Below, piece by piece: positions 28,043-35,182 of a stretch of DNA of 64,000 nt; within the stretch, counting starts at the first letter, position 1, and the number at the start of each line of letters is the position of its first letter. A program made the translations under genes and the position numbers. Location of the stretch: assembly GCA_035485275.1 (NCBI GenBank), contig DATHOE010000042.1:17647-81646 (forward strand), written 5' to 3'. The DNA is from DAIDJD01 sp035485275. GTDB lineage: Bacteria > Oederibacteriota > JAJYGY01 > DAIDJD01. Under the pieces are notes generated by a model. That model did not search any database. It was given only the letters and a program-made list of their open reading frames with translations, and was not told where the DNA came from.

Positions 28043-29449
28043 TCAGGCCAGGGTGCGGACGTCGGTGACGTGGCCCGTGATCGCGGCGGCGGCCACCATG
28101 GCCGGGCTCATCAGCAGGGTGCGCCCCGTGGGGCTGCCCTGGCGGCCGATGAAGTTGCGGTTGGAGCTGGAGGCGGAGACCTGGTCGCCGACCAATTGGT
28201 CAGGGTTCATGGCCAGGCACATCGAGCAGCCGGCTTCCCGCCACTCGAAGCCGGCTGCCTTGAACACCTCGTGCAGGCCCTCGGCCTCGGCCTGGACCTT
28301 CACCTGCATGGATCCGGGAACCACGAAGGCCTTCACCGCGGGGTTGACCCGGCGCCCCTTGGCGATCGCCGCGGCCGCGCGCAGGTCCTCGATGCGGCCG
28401 TTGGTGCAGCTGCCGATGAAGGCCACGTCCACCCTCACCGTGTCCAGGCTCTGGCCCGGCTGCAGCTTCATGTACTTGTACGCGGTCTCCAGGGAGCCGC
28501 GCTCGCCCAGGTCCGCGGTCTGGGCCGGGTCGGGGAGGCTCTGCCCCACCGACACGCTCTGGGCCGGGGTGACGCCCCAGGTGACCATGGGCGCGATCTC
28601 CGCGGCGTCGATGCGCACCACGTCGTCGTATACCGCGTCCTTGTCCGAGGCGAAAGATCGCCATACGGTCAGGGCCTTTTCCCACGCTTCTCCCTTGGGC
28701 GAGTGCTCGCGGCCCTTGAGATAGCTGAAGGTGGTCTCGTCCGGGTTCACGTAGCCCGCCCGCGCGCCGCCTTCGATGGACATGTTGCACACCGTCATGC
28801 GGCCCTCCATGCTCATCGCGTCGAAGACCTCGCCGGCGTATTCATAGGCGTAGCCGATGCCGCCCTTGACGCCCAGGCGGTGGATGATGGCGAGGATCAC
28901 GTCCTTGGGCGTGACCCCCGGCTTGAGCTTCCCGTTGACCTCGATGCGCCGCACCTTCATGGCGTCCATGGCCAGGCACTGGGTCGCCAGCACGTCGCGC
29001 ACCTGGCTCGTGCCGATGCCGAAGGCCAGGGTGCCGAAGGCGCCGTGGGTGCTGGTGTGGCTGTCGCCGCAGGCGATGGTCAGGCCGGGCTGGGTGAGGC
29101 CGAGCTCCGGGCCGATGATGTGCACCACGCCCTGGCGTCCGGTGGAGAAGTCGAAGAAGTTGACCTTGAATTCCTTGGCGTTGCGCTCGATGGCCTGCAT
29201 CATCTGCTCGGCCTGGGCGTCGGCGAAGGGACGCGCGCGTGTGGTGGTGGGCACGATGTGGTCCATCGTGGCGAAGGTGCGCTCGGGGTATGCCACGGAC
29301 TGGCCGCGCTCGCGCAGCATGTCGAAGGCCTGCGGGCTGGTGACCTCGTGGATCAGGTGCAGGCCGATGAAGAGCTGGGTCTGCCCGGTGGAAAGGCGCG
29401 CCACCGAATGGGCGTCCCAGACTTTGTTGTAGAGCGTTCCCTGTGCCAT
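28043..29449 (-). CDS. leuC: 3-isopropylmalate dehydratase large subunit
   Basis: The 468-residue aconitase-family protein binds a [4Fe-4S] cluster through cysteines in IGSCTNGRIEDL and GCSMCLAMN. CGDSHTSTHGAFGTLAFGIG and the N-terminal LYNKVWDAHSV confirm LeuC of the bacterial type. AAGGAGG precedes the ATG by a few bases. It is divergent from the LysR gene across a 107-base intergenic region with a candidate regulator site over both promoters. Confidence 0.97.
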   Translation of the reverse strand: MAQGTLYNKVWDAHSVARLSTGQTQLFIGLHLIHEVTSPQAFDMLRERGQSVAYPERTFATMDHIVPTTTRARPFADAQAEQMMQAIERNAKEFKVNFFDFSTGRQGVVHIIGPELGLTQPGLTIACGDSHTSTHGAFGTLAFGIGTSQVRDVLATQCLAMDAMKVRRIEVNGKLKPGVTPKDVILAIIHRLGVKGGIGYAYEYAGEVFDAMSMEGRMTVCNMSIEGGARAGYVNPDETTFSYLKGREHSPKGEAWEKALTVWRSFASDKDAVYDDVVRIDAAEIAPMVTWGVTPAQSVSVGQSLPDPAQTADLGERGSLETAYKYMKLQPGQSLDTVRVDVAFIGSCTNGRIEDLRAAAAIAKGRRVNPAVKAFVVPGSMQVKVQAEAEGLHEVFKAAGFEWREAGCSMCLAMNPDQLVGDQVSASSSNRNFIGRQGSPTGRTLLMSPAMVAAAAITGHVTDVRTLA

Positions 29450-29498
29450 GGCTTCCTCCTTGGGATCAGGACCAAAGATTAGCCTGGAATCTAAAATA

Positions 29499-29541
29499 TT
29501 GGAAAGATATATTATGTATGGATAGAATAGTCATCAACTAT
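29499..29541. promoter_or_regulatory. Divergent leuC/lysR promoters with a LysR-type T-N11-A site
   Basis: For leuC (minus strand) the -35 TTGATG is at 29532-29537 and the -10 TAATAT at 29509-29514, 17 bases apart. For the LysR gene (plus strand) TTGGAA (29499-29504) and TAGAAT (29523-29528) are 18 apart. The inverted repeat ATAGT-N5-ACTAT (29527-29541) fits the LysR consensus T-N11-A and covers the leuC -35 and the lysR -10 region. Confidence 0.6.
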
Positions 29542-29556
29542 GGATATGGGTGCCCC

Positions 29557-30435
29557 ATGGAGCTCCACCAGCTGCGCTATTTCCTGGCCGTCGCCGAGAC
29601 CGGCAGCTTCACCGCCGCGGCCCGGCGCTGCCACGTCGCCCAACCCTCCTTGAGCGTGCAGATCGCCAAGCTGGAGTCCGAGCTGGGCGGGAGCCTGCTC
29701 GAGCGCGGACGCAAGGGCGCCCGGCTGACCCAGCGCGGCGAGCTCTTCAAGCCCCGCGCGGCCGAGGTCCTGCGCCAGGTGGAGGCCGCGCGCCTGGAAT
29801 CCGAGGAATTGGCCGGCCTGAAGAGGGGTTCCGTGGGCCTGGGCTGCATGCCCACCACCGGCGCCTACCTGCTTCCCAAGCTCATCAAGGCCTTTTCCGG
29901 GGCCCATCCGGGGCTGCGCCTGGACCTGCGCGAGGAGAGCTCGCCCACCCTGGCGGCCTTGCTGCGCGAAAAGGAGGTGGACCTGGCCATCATCGACGAC
30001 GCCGGGCTCGGCGCCGGGCTGGCCTGGGAACTTCTGTTCAGCGAGCCCCTGCTGCTGGCCGTGCCACCGGGCCACCGCTTCGCCGGGCGCAAGCGCCTGG
30101 CTTTGGCCGCCCTGCGCGGGGAGCCCCTGATCGTGATGAAGACGGGGCACGGCTTCCGCGGCATCGTGCTCGAGGCCCTGGCCCGGGCCGGGGTGGAGCC
30201 GCGGGTGGTGCACGAGAGCGGGGAGATCGAGACCGTTCAGGCCCTGGTGGAGGCGGGCCTCGGGCTGGCGCTGGTGCCCAGCATGGTGCGCAAGGCGGGC
30301 GGACCCGTCTATCTTGACTTGGCCGAACCGCGGCCTTCGCGTAGTCTGTTCCTGGCGTGGCGGCAGGCCGCCACCCTGACCAAGGCGGCCGAGGCCCTGC
30401 GCGCCGCCGCCCGGACCGTTTTGAGGCGCCCATGA
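29557..30435 (+). CDS. LysR-family transcriptional regulator
   Basis: The 292-residue protein starts at ATG 29557 with the standard LysR helix-turn-helix (MELHQLRYFLAVAETGSFTA; QPSLSVQIAKLESELGGSLL). An effector domain follows (GCMPTTGAYLLPKLIKAF, VDLAIIDDAG, VPPGHRFAGR, MKTGHGFRGIV). OxyR/CynR-like proteins share this layout. It diverges from leuCD and may control that operon and itself, which is inference. Its last four bases (ATGA) overlap the start of a PfkB kinase gene, suggesting coordinated expression. No obvious strong ribosome site precedes it, in line with a short leader. Confidence 0.93.
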   Translation: MELHQLRYFLAVAETGSFTAAARRCHVAQPSLSVQIAKLESELGGSLLERGRKGARLTQRGELFKPRAAEVLRQVEAARLESEELAGLKRGSVGLGCMPTTGAYLLPKLIKAFSGAHPGLRLDLREESSPTLAALLREKEVDLAIIDDAGLGAGLAWELLFSEPLLLAVPPGHRFAGRKRLALAALRGEPLIVMKTGHGFRGIVLEALARAGVEPRVVHESGEIETVQALVEAGLGLALVPSMVRKAGGPVYLDLAEPRPSRSLFLAWRQAATLTKAAEALRAAARTVLRRP

Positions 30436-31376
30436 TCCATTGCGTCAACCTCAACGCCACCCTCGACGAGCTCTTCGTCCTGCCGTCCTTAAGCCTGGGC
30501 GGGGTGAACCGCGCGGTGGCGACCCTGAGCTATCCCGGCGGCAAGGGCAACAACGCCGCGCGGGCCGTGGCCCTGCTGGGGGGCAAGGCCCGCCTGCACG
30601 CCTTCACGTCCCTCAAGGAACGCTCCATGGCCCTGAGCTTCTTCCGCGGACGTGGCGTGGAGGCGAAGCTCACCGCCGTCGGCGGCTCCTACCGGCCCTG
30701 TTTGGTGATCTTGGACGCCGAGCGCAACCAGGAGACCGTGGTCAACAGCGCCAGCCAGCTCAAGGTCGGCGCCGCGGCGCTGGCCCGGCTCAAGGCCGGT
30801 CTCCTGAAGGGGGTCCAGGCCGGCGACATCGTCACCTTTTCCGGCTCCATCCCCGAGGGCCTGCGCGAGGACAGCTACGCCTCCCTCATCAAGGCCGTGG
30901 TGGCGCGCGGCGGCGTGGCCCTGCTGGACGCCTATGGCCCGGCCCTGAGGCTGGGGGTGGAGGCCGCGCCCTTCATGGTGAAACCGAACGCCGAGGAGCT
31001 GGGGGAGGCCTTCGGGGTGCCCACGGCGACCCGCGACCAGGTGATCCGGGCGGGAAGGGCCCTGCTGCGCAAGGGGGTGCGCTGCGTGATCGTGACGCTG
31101 GGCGACCACGGCGCGGTCTGCGTGACCCAGCGGGAGGTGCTCTACGCCACGCCCCTGCCCACGCCGCGCGGATTGATATCGCCGGTGGGCTGCGGGGACG
31201 CTTTCCTGGGCGCCATGGCCCGGGGCTTGGAGCGCGGATGGGAGCTTTCCGACTGCCTGCGCCTGGCCACGGCCGCGGCCTGGGCGAACCTGGGCGTCCC
31301 GGGGGCGGTTTTCTTCGACCCCAAACTGGTGAAAGCCCAGATTCCCCTGGTCAAAATCAGCCGCCTGGCGTCCTGA
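30432..31376 (+). CDS. PfkB-family sugar kinase, 1-phosphofructokinase/tagatose-6-phosphate kinase-like
   Basis: The 314-residue protein starts at ATG 30432, sharing ATGA with the LysR gene. N-terminal NATLDELFVLPSLSLGGVNR matches the start of fructokinase-1-phosphate members, GGKGNNAARAVALLG is the first PfkB signature and GCGDAFLGAMARGLE the second (usually GAGD; the second position is Cys, with the catalytic Asp kept). VKPNAEELGEAFG is also typical. It probably phosphorylates a sugar phosphate with ATP. No PTS or uptake gene is nearby, so the substrate is uncertain. Confidence 0.88.
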   Translation: MIHCVNLNATLDELFVLPSLSLGGVNRAVATLSYPGGKGNNAARAVALLGGKARLHAFTSLKERSMALSFFRGRGVEAKLTAVGGSYRPCLVILDAERNQETVVNSASQLKVGAAALARLKAGLLKGVQAGDIVTFSGSIPEGLREDSYASLIKAVVARGGVALLDAYGPALRLGVEAAPFMVKPNAEELGEAFGVPTATRDQVIRAGRALLRKGVRCVIVTLGDHGAVCVTQREVLYATPLPTPRGLISPVGCGDAFLGAMARGLERGWELSDCLRLATAAAWANLGVPGAVFFDPKLVKAQIPLVKISRLAS

Positions 31377-31418
31377 AAAGGGGCCTTTTTTGGGCCCGCG
31401 GGGGGCGCACGACGTTTT

Positions 31419-31448
31419 TTGTTACAAGCCCCGAAAATAATATATACT
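31419..31448 (+). promoter_or_regulatory. Sigma-70-type promoter for the HEAT-like gene
   Basis: TTGTTA (31419-31424) and TATACT (31443-31448), 18 bases apart, lie in an AT-rich stretch after the kinase gene and before GTG 31514. Confidence 0.5.
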
Positions 31449-31513
31449 CGGGCGGGCATTTCCCCCTGAATTGGGTCGAAAACGCTTAAAATGAGTGAAA
31501 CTTGTGAGGTAAG

Positions 31514-32164
31514 GTGGCGATAAACGTCGATTCTTTGCTGCAGGCCATCCATGGAAAGAGCATCCATTCCATGCGGGCCATCTGTTTTGAGACCAGCCGA
31601 ACCCTGGATCCGGACCAGGCCTTCGGGCTGGCCAAGGCGCTTTTGCCCAATCCCGACGTCCACGGCGCCATGGCGGCGGCCCTGCTGGCCGGCCACGTCA
31701 GCTACCTGCGCGCCGAGGCCCTGGAGTTCTTGCGGCGCGACGTGGCCAAGACCACGGACGTCCGCGTGCAGGACTGCCTGGCCCGCGGTTTCGACCACTT
31801 CTGCCTGAACCGCGGCTACGAACTGGCCCTGGTGACCATGGAGGAGTGGGCCAAGGACCCCAACGACGTGGTGCGCCGCGCCGTGGTGGAGGCCCCGCGG
31901 GTGTGGACCCGCAAGGACTACTTCAAGCTCCACCCCAAGGTCGCCGTCGCCTTCGTCTCCTCCATGAAGGCCGACAGCTCCGGCAGCGTGCGCTTCTCCG
32001 TGGGGCGGGCGCTGGCCGAGATGGGGGAGGATTTCCCCGACCTGTTGACGGCCGAGCTCAAGACCTGGAACCTGCACTTCACGCCCGTCAAGCACACCTA
32101 CATGTTCGCCTCCAAGAACCTGGCCGCCGGCGGCGGCCAGGTCTTCCCGAAAGCGGGCCCTTGA
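31514..32164 (+). CDS. HEAT-repeat-like helical protein
   Basis: The 216-residue all-helical protein begins at GTG 31514, with GAGGT three bases before it. Its helix pairs (YLRAEALEFLRRDVAKTTDVRVQDCLARGFDHF; DPNDVVRRAVVEAPRVWTRKDYFKL; DSSGSVRFSVGRALAEMGEDFPDLL) have the spacing of HEAT/ARM repeats and resemble DNA alkylation repeat proteins. I cannot assign a catalytic or DNA-binding role. The next gene, a chemoreceptor, has its own promoter, so a functional link is not implied. Confidence 0.65.
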   Translation: MAINVDSLLQAIHGKSIHSMRAICFETSRTLDPDQAFGLAKALLPNPDVHGAMAAALLAGHVSYLRAEALEFLRRDVAKTTDVRVQDCLARGFDHFCLNRGYELALVTMEEWAKDPNDVVRRAVVEAPRVWTRKDYFKLHPKVAVAFVSSMKADSSGSVRFSVGRALAEMGEDFPDLLTAELKTWNLHFTPVKHTYMFASKNLAAGGGQVFPKAGP

Positions 32165-32175
32165 TGTTCGTCACG

Positions 32176-32204
32176 TTGACACCCATCCCGCTCGGTCCTA
32201 TCCT
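32176..32204 (+). promoter_or_regulatory. Sigma-70-type promoter immediately before the chemoreceptor start codon
   Basis: A perfect TTGACA (32176-32181), a 17-base spacer and TATCCT (32199-32204) place the expected transcription start at about 32211, on or next to the ATG. No ribosome site is visible, so the message may be leaderless. Confidence 0.55.
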
Positions 32205-32210
32205 TTGTCC

Positions 32211-33887
32211 ATGAGAGCCGCGGAAAAGCGATCCTTGGTCCTGATGGTCTTGACCATGGGGGTCCTGGGCGCCCTGCTGATGTGGGGCTGCGGCTGGTGG
32301 CTCGCCCGCGCGAGCCTGTCCGAAGCCCGCCTGTCCCTGCAGTACCGCGCCCAATCCCTGGCTTCCGCAGGCGCCTGCCTCCTGGACTCCGCGCCCCTCG
32401 ACGTGTCCCAGGCCGCCGCCGCCATGGAGGGCCTGGCCGCCGGGGAGGCCGGCCTGGACCAGCCCACCCTGTGGAGCTACAGCCGCGACGCCGCCGGAAC
32501 CTGGACGCTGGCGGTGGGGCCCCAGGGCCCCTCGCAGACCGGCACGCGCCCCAGCGACCTGGCCTCCGGCGCCTTCGACTCCGGCAAGGCCGCCCTGGGC
32601 TGGGGACCGGCCGGCGCCTGGGTGGACGCGGCGGCGCCGCTGTCCGGCCCCAAGGCCCCCTGGACGGGGGTGGTCGAGGCGCGCGTCCCGGCCTCGTCCA
32701 TGGACGCCATGCTCGCCCGCCTGGACGTCCTGCGCCTGTGGATGCTGGTCCTCGGAGCCTTGGGCGGCTGCCTCCTGGGCGCCTGGTCGGGCCGCAGGGT
32801 CCGCGTCGAGCTGGACCTGGTGGAGGAGAAGTTCCAGGACTATCTGGCGCAGGGCGGCGGCCTGGGCCGGCGCCTTGAGGTCGACTCGAGCCGCCTGAAC
32901 GTCGGCGTGACCAGCGCCTTCAACCGGGTCATGGACCGCTTCGAACAGGTGGTGGCCTCGGTGAAGAGGGGGGCCGACCTGGTGGGCGCCTCCAGCGCGC
33001 GGGTCTCCGGGACCGCGGGCGAGGTGTCGCGCATGTCCTCCGAGGTCGCGTCCACCATCCAGCAGGTGGCCAAGGGGACCGAGGAGCAGAGCACCCGCAC
33101 CGGCGAACTGCACGTCATGATCCAGCAGCTGGCCGACTCCGCCGCCAGCAACCGGCACAAGGCCGAGGAGACGGCCCAGGCCTCCGACGGGGCCCTCGAC
33201 ATCGCCCGCACCATCCACGCCCTGGCCCAGGACGCCACCAGCCGCATGGAGCGCCTCGGTAGGGACATGCGGGCCATGGCCGAGACCATCTACACCCTGG
33301 GCGACAAGAACGAGAAGATCGGCGAGGTGGTGGACATCATCCGCAGCATCGCCGACCAGACCAACCTGCTGGCCCTCAACGCCGCCATCGAGGCCGCCCG
33401 CGCCGGCGACGCCGGCAGGGGCTTCGCCGTGGTGGCGGACGAGGTGCGCAAGCTGGCCGAGGGCAGCGCCGACAGCGCCGACCAGATCGCCGGGATGATC
33501 TCCCAGATACAGGCCGGCTCGCAGGCCGCCGTGGCGAGCATGCAGAAGGGCTCCGAGGCCGTGGGGGAGGGAAGCGCGGTGATCAACCGCGTGGCGGCGG
33601 GGCTCAACCAGATCATCGAGGCCGCCGGGCGCACCAACGCCCTGGCCGCGGAGATCGCCGCCAACGCGCGCGAGCAGATGGAGCGGGCCGGCCAGGGCGC
33701 CAAGCGCATCGAGGAGATCAGCGCCATCGCCGAGGAGACCGCGGCCAGCACGGAGCAGGTGGCGGCGAGCACGCAGGAGGCCACCGCCAGCATGCAGGAA
33801 CTGACGGCGACATCCACGCAGCTGGCGGACATGGCGAGGGAGCTGCAGGCCTTGGTGTCCCATTTCGGGGCCCAGCAGGGAGCTTAA
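32211..33887 (+). CDS. Methyl-accepting chemotaxis protein
   Basis: The 558-residue chemoreceptor has a first membrane helix at about 8-29 (LVLMVLTMGVLGALLMWGCGWW), a periplasmic sensing region to about residue 175, a second helix (LWMLVLGALGGCLLGAW) and a long cytoplasmic coiled coil. The signalling tip is canonical (IADQTNLLALNAAIEAARAG), followed by RGFAVVADEVRKLAEGSA. Glutamates/glutamines in typical methylation-helix patterns (EVSRMSSEVASTIQQV; TAASTEQVAASTQEATAS) are present. TTG 32205 is in frame but ATG 32211 is preferred. The C-terminus has no CheR pentapeptide. The ligand is unknown. Confidence 0.93.
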   Translation: MRAAEKRSLVLMVLTMGVLGALLMWGCGWWLARASLSEARLSLQYRAQSLASAGACLLDSAPLDVSQAAAAMEGLAAGEAGLDQPTLWSYSRDAAGTWTLAVGPQGPSQTGTRPSDLASGAFDSGKAALGWGPAGAWVDAAAPLSGPKAPWTGVVEARVPASSMDAMLARLDVLRLWMLVLGALGGCLLGAWSGRRVRVELDLVEEKFQDYLAQGGGLGRRLEVDSSRLNVGVTSAFNRVMDRFEQVVASVKRGADLVGASSARVSGTAGEVSRMSSEVASTIQQVAKGTEEQSTRTGELHVMIQQLADSAASNRHKAEETAQASDGALDIARTIHALAQDATSRMERLGRDMRAMAETIYTLGDKNEKIGEVVDIIRSIADQTNLLALNAAIEAARAGDAGRGFAVVADEVRKLAEGSADSADQIAGMISQIQAGSQAAVASMQKGSEAVGEGSAVINRVAAGLNQIIEAAGRTNALAAEIAANAREQMERAGQGAKRIEEISAIAEETAASTEQVAASTQEATASMQELTATSTQLADMARELQALVSHFGAQQGA

Positions 33888-33891
33888 ACAG

Positions 33892-34671
33892 ATGCCCGAG
33901 GAATTCGAATCTTCGCGGGACCTTGAGGAGCAGGGCTTCCGCCATTGGGAGCGCTTCGAGCTGGAGGACGCCCTGCGCGTCTTCGCGGAGGGCGTGCGGC
34001 GCTTTCCCGGCGACCGCAAGCTCAAGCTCGGCCTGGCCTTCACGCGCCTCGACTTGGGGGACCTTCCGCAGGCCCGCAACCTCTTCGAGGAGCTGCTGCA
34101 GCTCGACCCCAAGGACGACGAATGCTGGTGGGGCCTGGGCCGCATACACCTGTTGTTGAGCAATTACGGCGAAGCCCGTTTCGCCTTTGACCAGGCCCTG
34201 CGGCAGGGCCACCCCGACGAGCGGACCCTGCTGGAGGTGGCGCGCGAGTGGTACCTGCTGGGAATGTACGAGGAGAGCTTCGATTTCTACGCCCGCGCCC
34301 TTGAGATCAACCGCAAGAATTCCGAGATCCTGCTGGGCCTGGGCGCCAGCGCCTACTGGCTGGGCAAGCCCGAGGCCGAGGAACTGCTGCTGGAGGCCCT
34401 GAACGCGGACCAGGCCTACCACGACGCCCGCAATTTCCTGGCCAACCTCTACTACAGCGCCAAACGCTACGACGAGGCGCGCGAGCACTTCGAGCGCATC
34501 CCCCTGGAGGCCCAGAACGATCCCACCAGCGTGCGGCGCCTGCTGCGGCTGTTGCGGCTCAAGGGCGTGGCCGAAAGCCGCCTGGCGCCCCTGAAATTGG
34601 CCCTGAAACGCCTCAACCGGGAGCAGGGCTGGGACCATTTCCTGAGCCAAATCCGCCGCAAGAGGGGATAA
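33892..34671 (+). CDS. TPR-repeat protein
   Basis: The 259-residue protein has about five tetratricopeptide repeats, e.g. ALRVFAEGVRRFPGDRKLKLGLAFTRLDLGD, ARNLFEELLQLDPKDDECWWGLGRIHLLLSN and LEVAREWYLLGMYEESFDFYARALEIN. It has no signal or membrane segment, so it is cytosolic. The start lies four bases after the chemoreceptor stop, hence cotranscription with it is likely; it could be an adaptor of that chemoreceptor, which is inference. Confidence 0.85.
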   Translation: MPEEFESSRDLEEQGFRHWERFELEDALRVFAEGVRRFPGDRKLKLGLAFTRLDLGDLPQARNLFEELLQLDPKDDECWWGLGRIHLLLSNYGEARFAFDQALRQGHPDERTLLEVAREWYLLGMYEESFDFYARALEINRKNSEILLGLGASAYWLGKPEAEELLLEALNADQAYHDARNFLANLYYSAKRYDEAREHFERIPLEAQNDPTSVRRLLRLLRLKGVAESRLAPLKLALKRLNREQGWDHFLSQIRRKRG

Positions 34672-34706
34672 TCGGCATTTTTACGGGCTTTTTTGCGTAC
34701 TAGGTC

Positions 34707-34734
34707 TTGACAAGCCTTATTTTTAGGGTATTTT
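34707..34734 (+). promoter_or_regulatory. Sigma-70-type promoter for the HU-family gene
   Basis: TTGACA (34707-34712) and TATTTT (34729-34734) are 16 bases apart in an AT-rich intergenic stretch of 136 bases ahead of the HU-like gene. Confidence 0.6.
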
Positions 34735-34807
34735 AGAGCAGGCATCGACAATTCCCCGTTACGCCCGGGGACTTGGGCGCATCCTATTTTTGAACAAGGG
34801 GGAACCG

Positions 34808-35086
34808 GTGCCTTTGACCAAAAGCCAGATCCTGAACGAACTCGCGGAAAAGACGGCCCTGAAGAAGAAGGACGTGGCCAACCTTTTCATCGCCTACAAC
34901 GAGCTGGTCTGCAAGCTCCTCAAGAAAGAGAAGAAGTTCAAGCTGGACGGGATCGGCATTCTCCGCATCCGCCAGAGCAAGGCCCGCATGGGGCGCAACC
35001 CCGCCACCGGCGAGCCCATCAAGATCAAGGCCAAGACCCGCGTCCGCTGCACCGTCGCGAAGGCCCTGAAGGACAAGGTTCTCTAA
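34808..35086 (+). CDS. HU/IHF-family nucleoid DNA-binding protein
   Basis: The 92-residue protein starts at GTG 34808, which has AAGGGGG upstream; TTG 34790 is in frame but lacks one. Its sequence follows the HU/IHF fold: TKSQILNELAEKTALKKKDVANLF at the N-terminus, then KFKLDGIGILRIRQSKARMGRNPATGEPIKIKAKT, where the GRNPATGEPI arm with its conserved Arg-Asn-Pro inserts into the minor groove. It bends and compacts DNA. The gene has its own promoter and a terminator directly after it. Confidence 0.95.
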   Translation: MPLTKSQILNELAEKTALKKKDVANLFIAYNELVCKLLKKEKKFKLDGIGILRIRQSKARMGRNPATGEPIKIKAKTRVRCTVAKALKDKVL

Positions 35087-35104
35087 AAAAGACCGGCGCC
35101 GATT

Positions 35105-35145
35105 AAGAGCCGTCCCTTCCTAAAGGGGGGACGGCTCTTCTTTTT
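35105..35145 (+). terminator. Intrinsic terminator of the HU-family gene
   Basis: A perfect twelve-base stem AAGAGCCGTCCC (35105-35116) with GGGACGGCTCTT (35128-35139), then CTTTTT. Confidence 0.93.
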
Positions 35146-35182
35146 ATGGGACGGCGCCGCCACCAAACCGCGGCCGGGGGCC

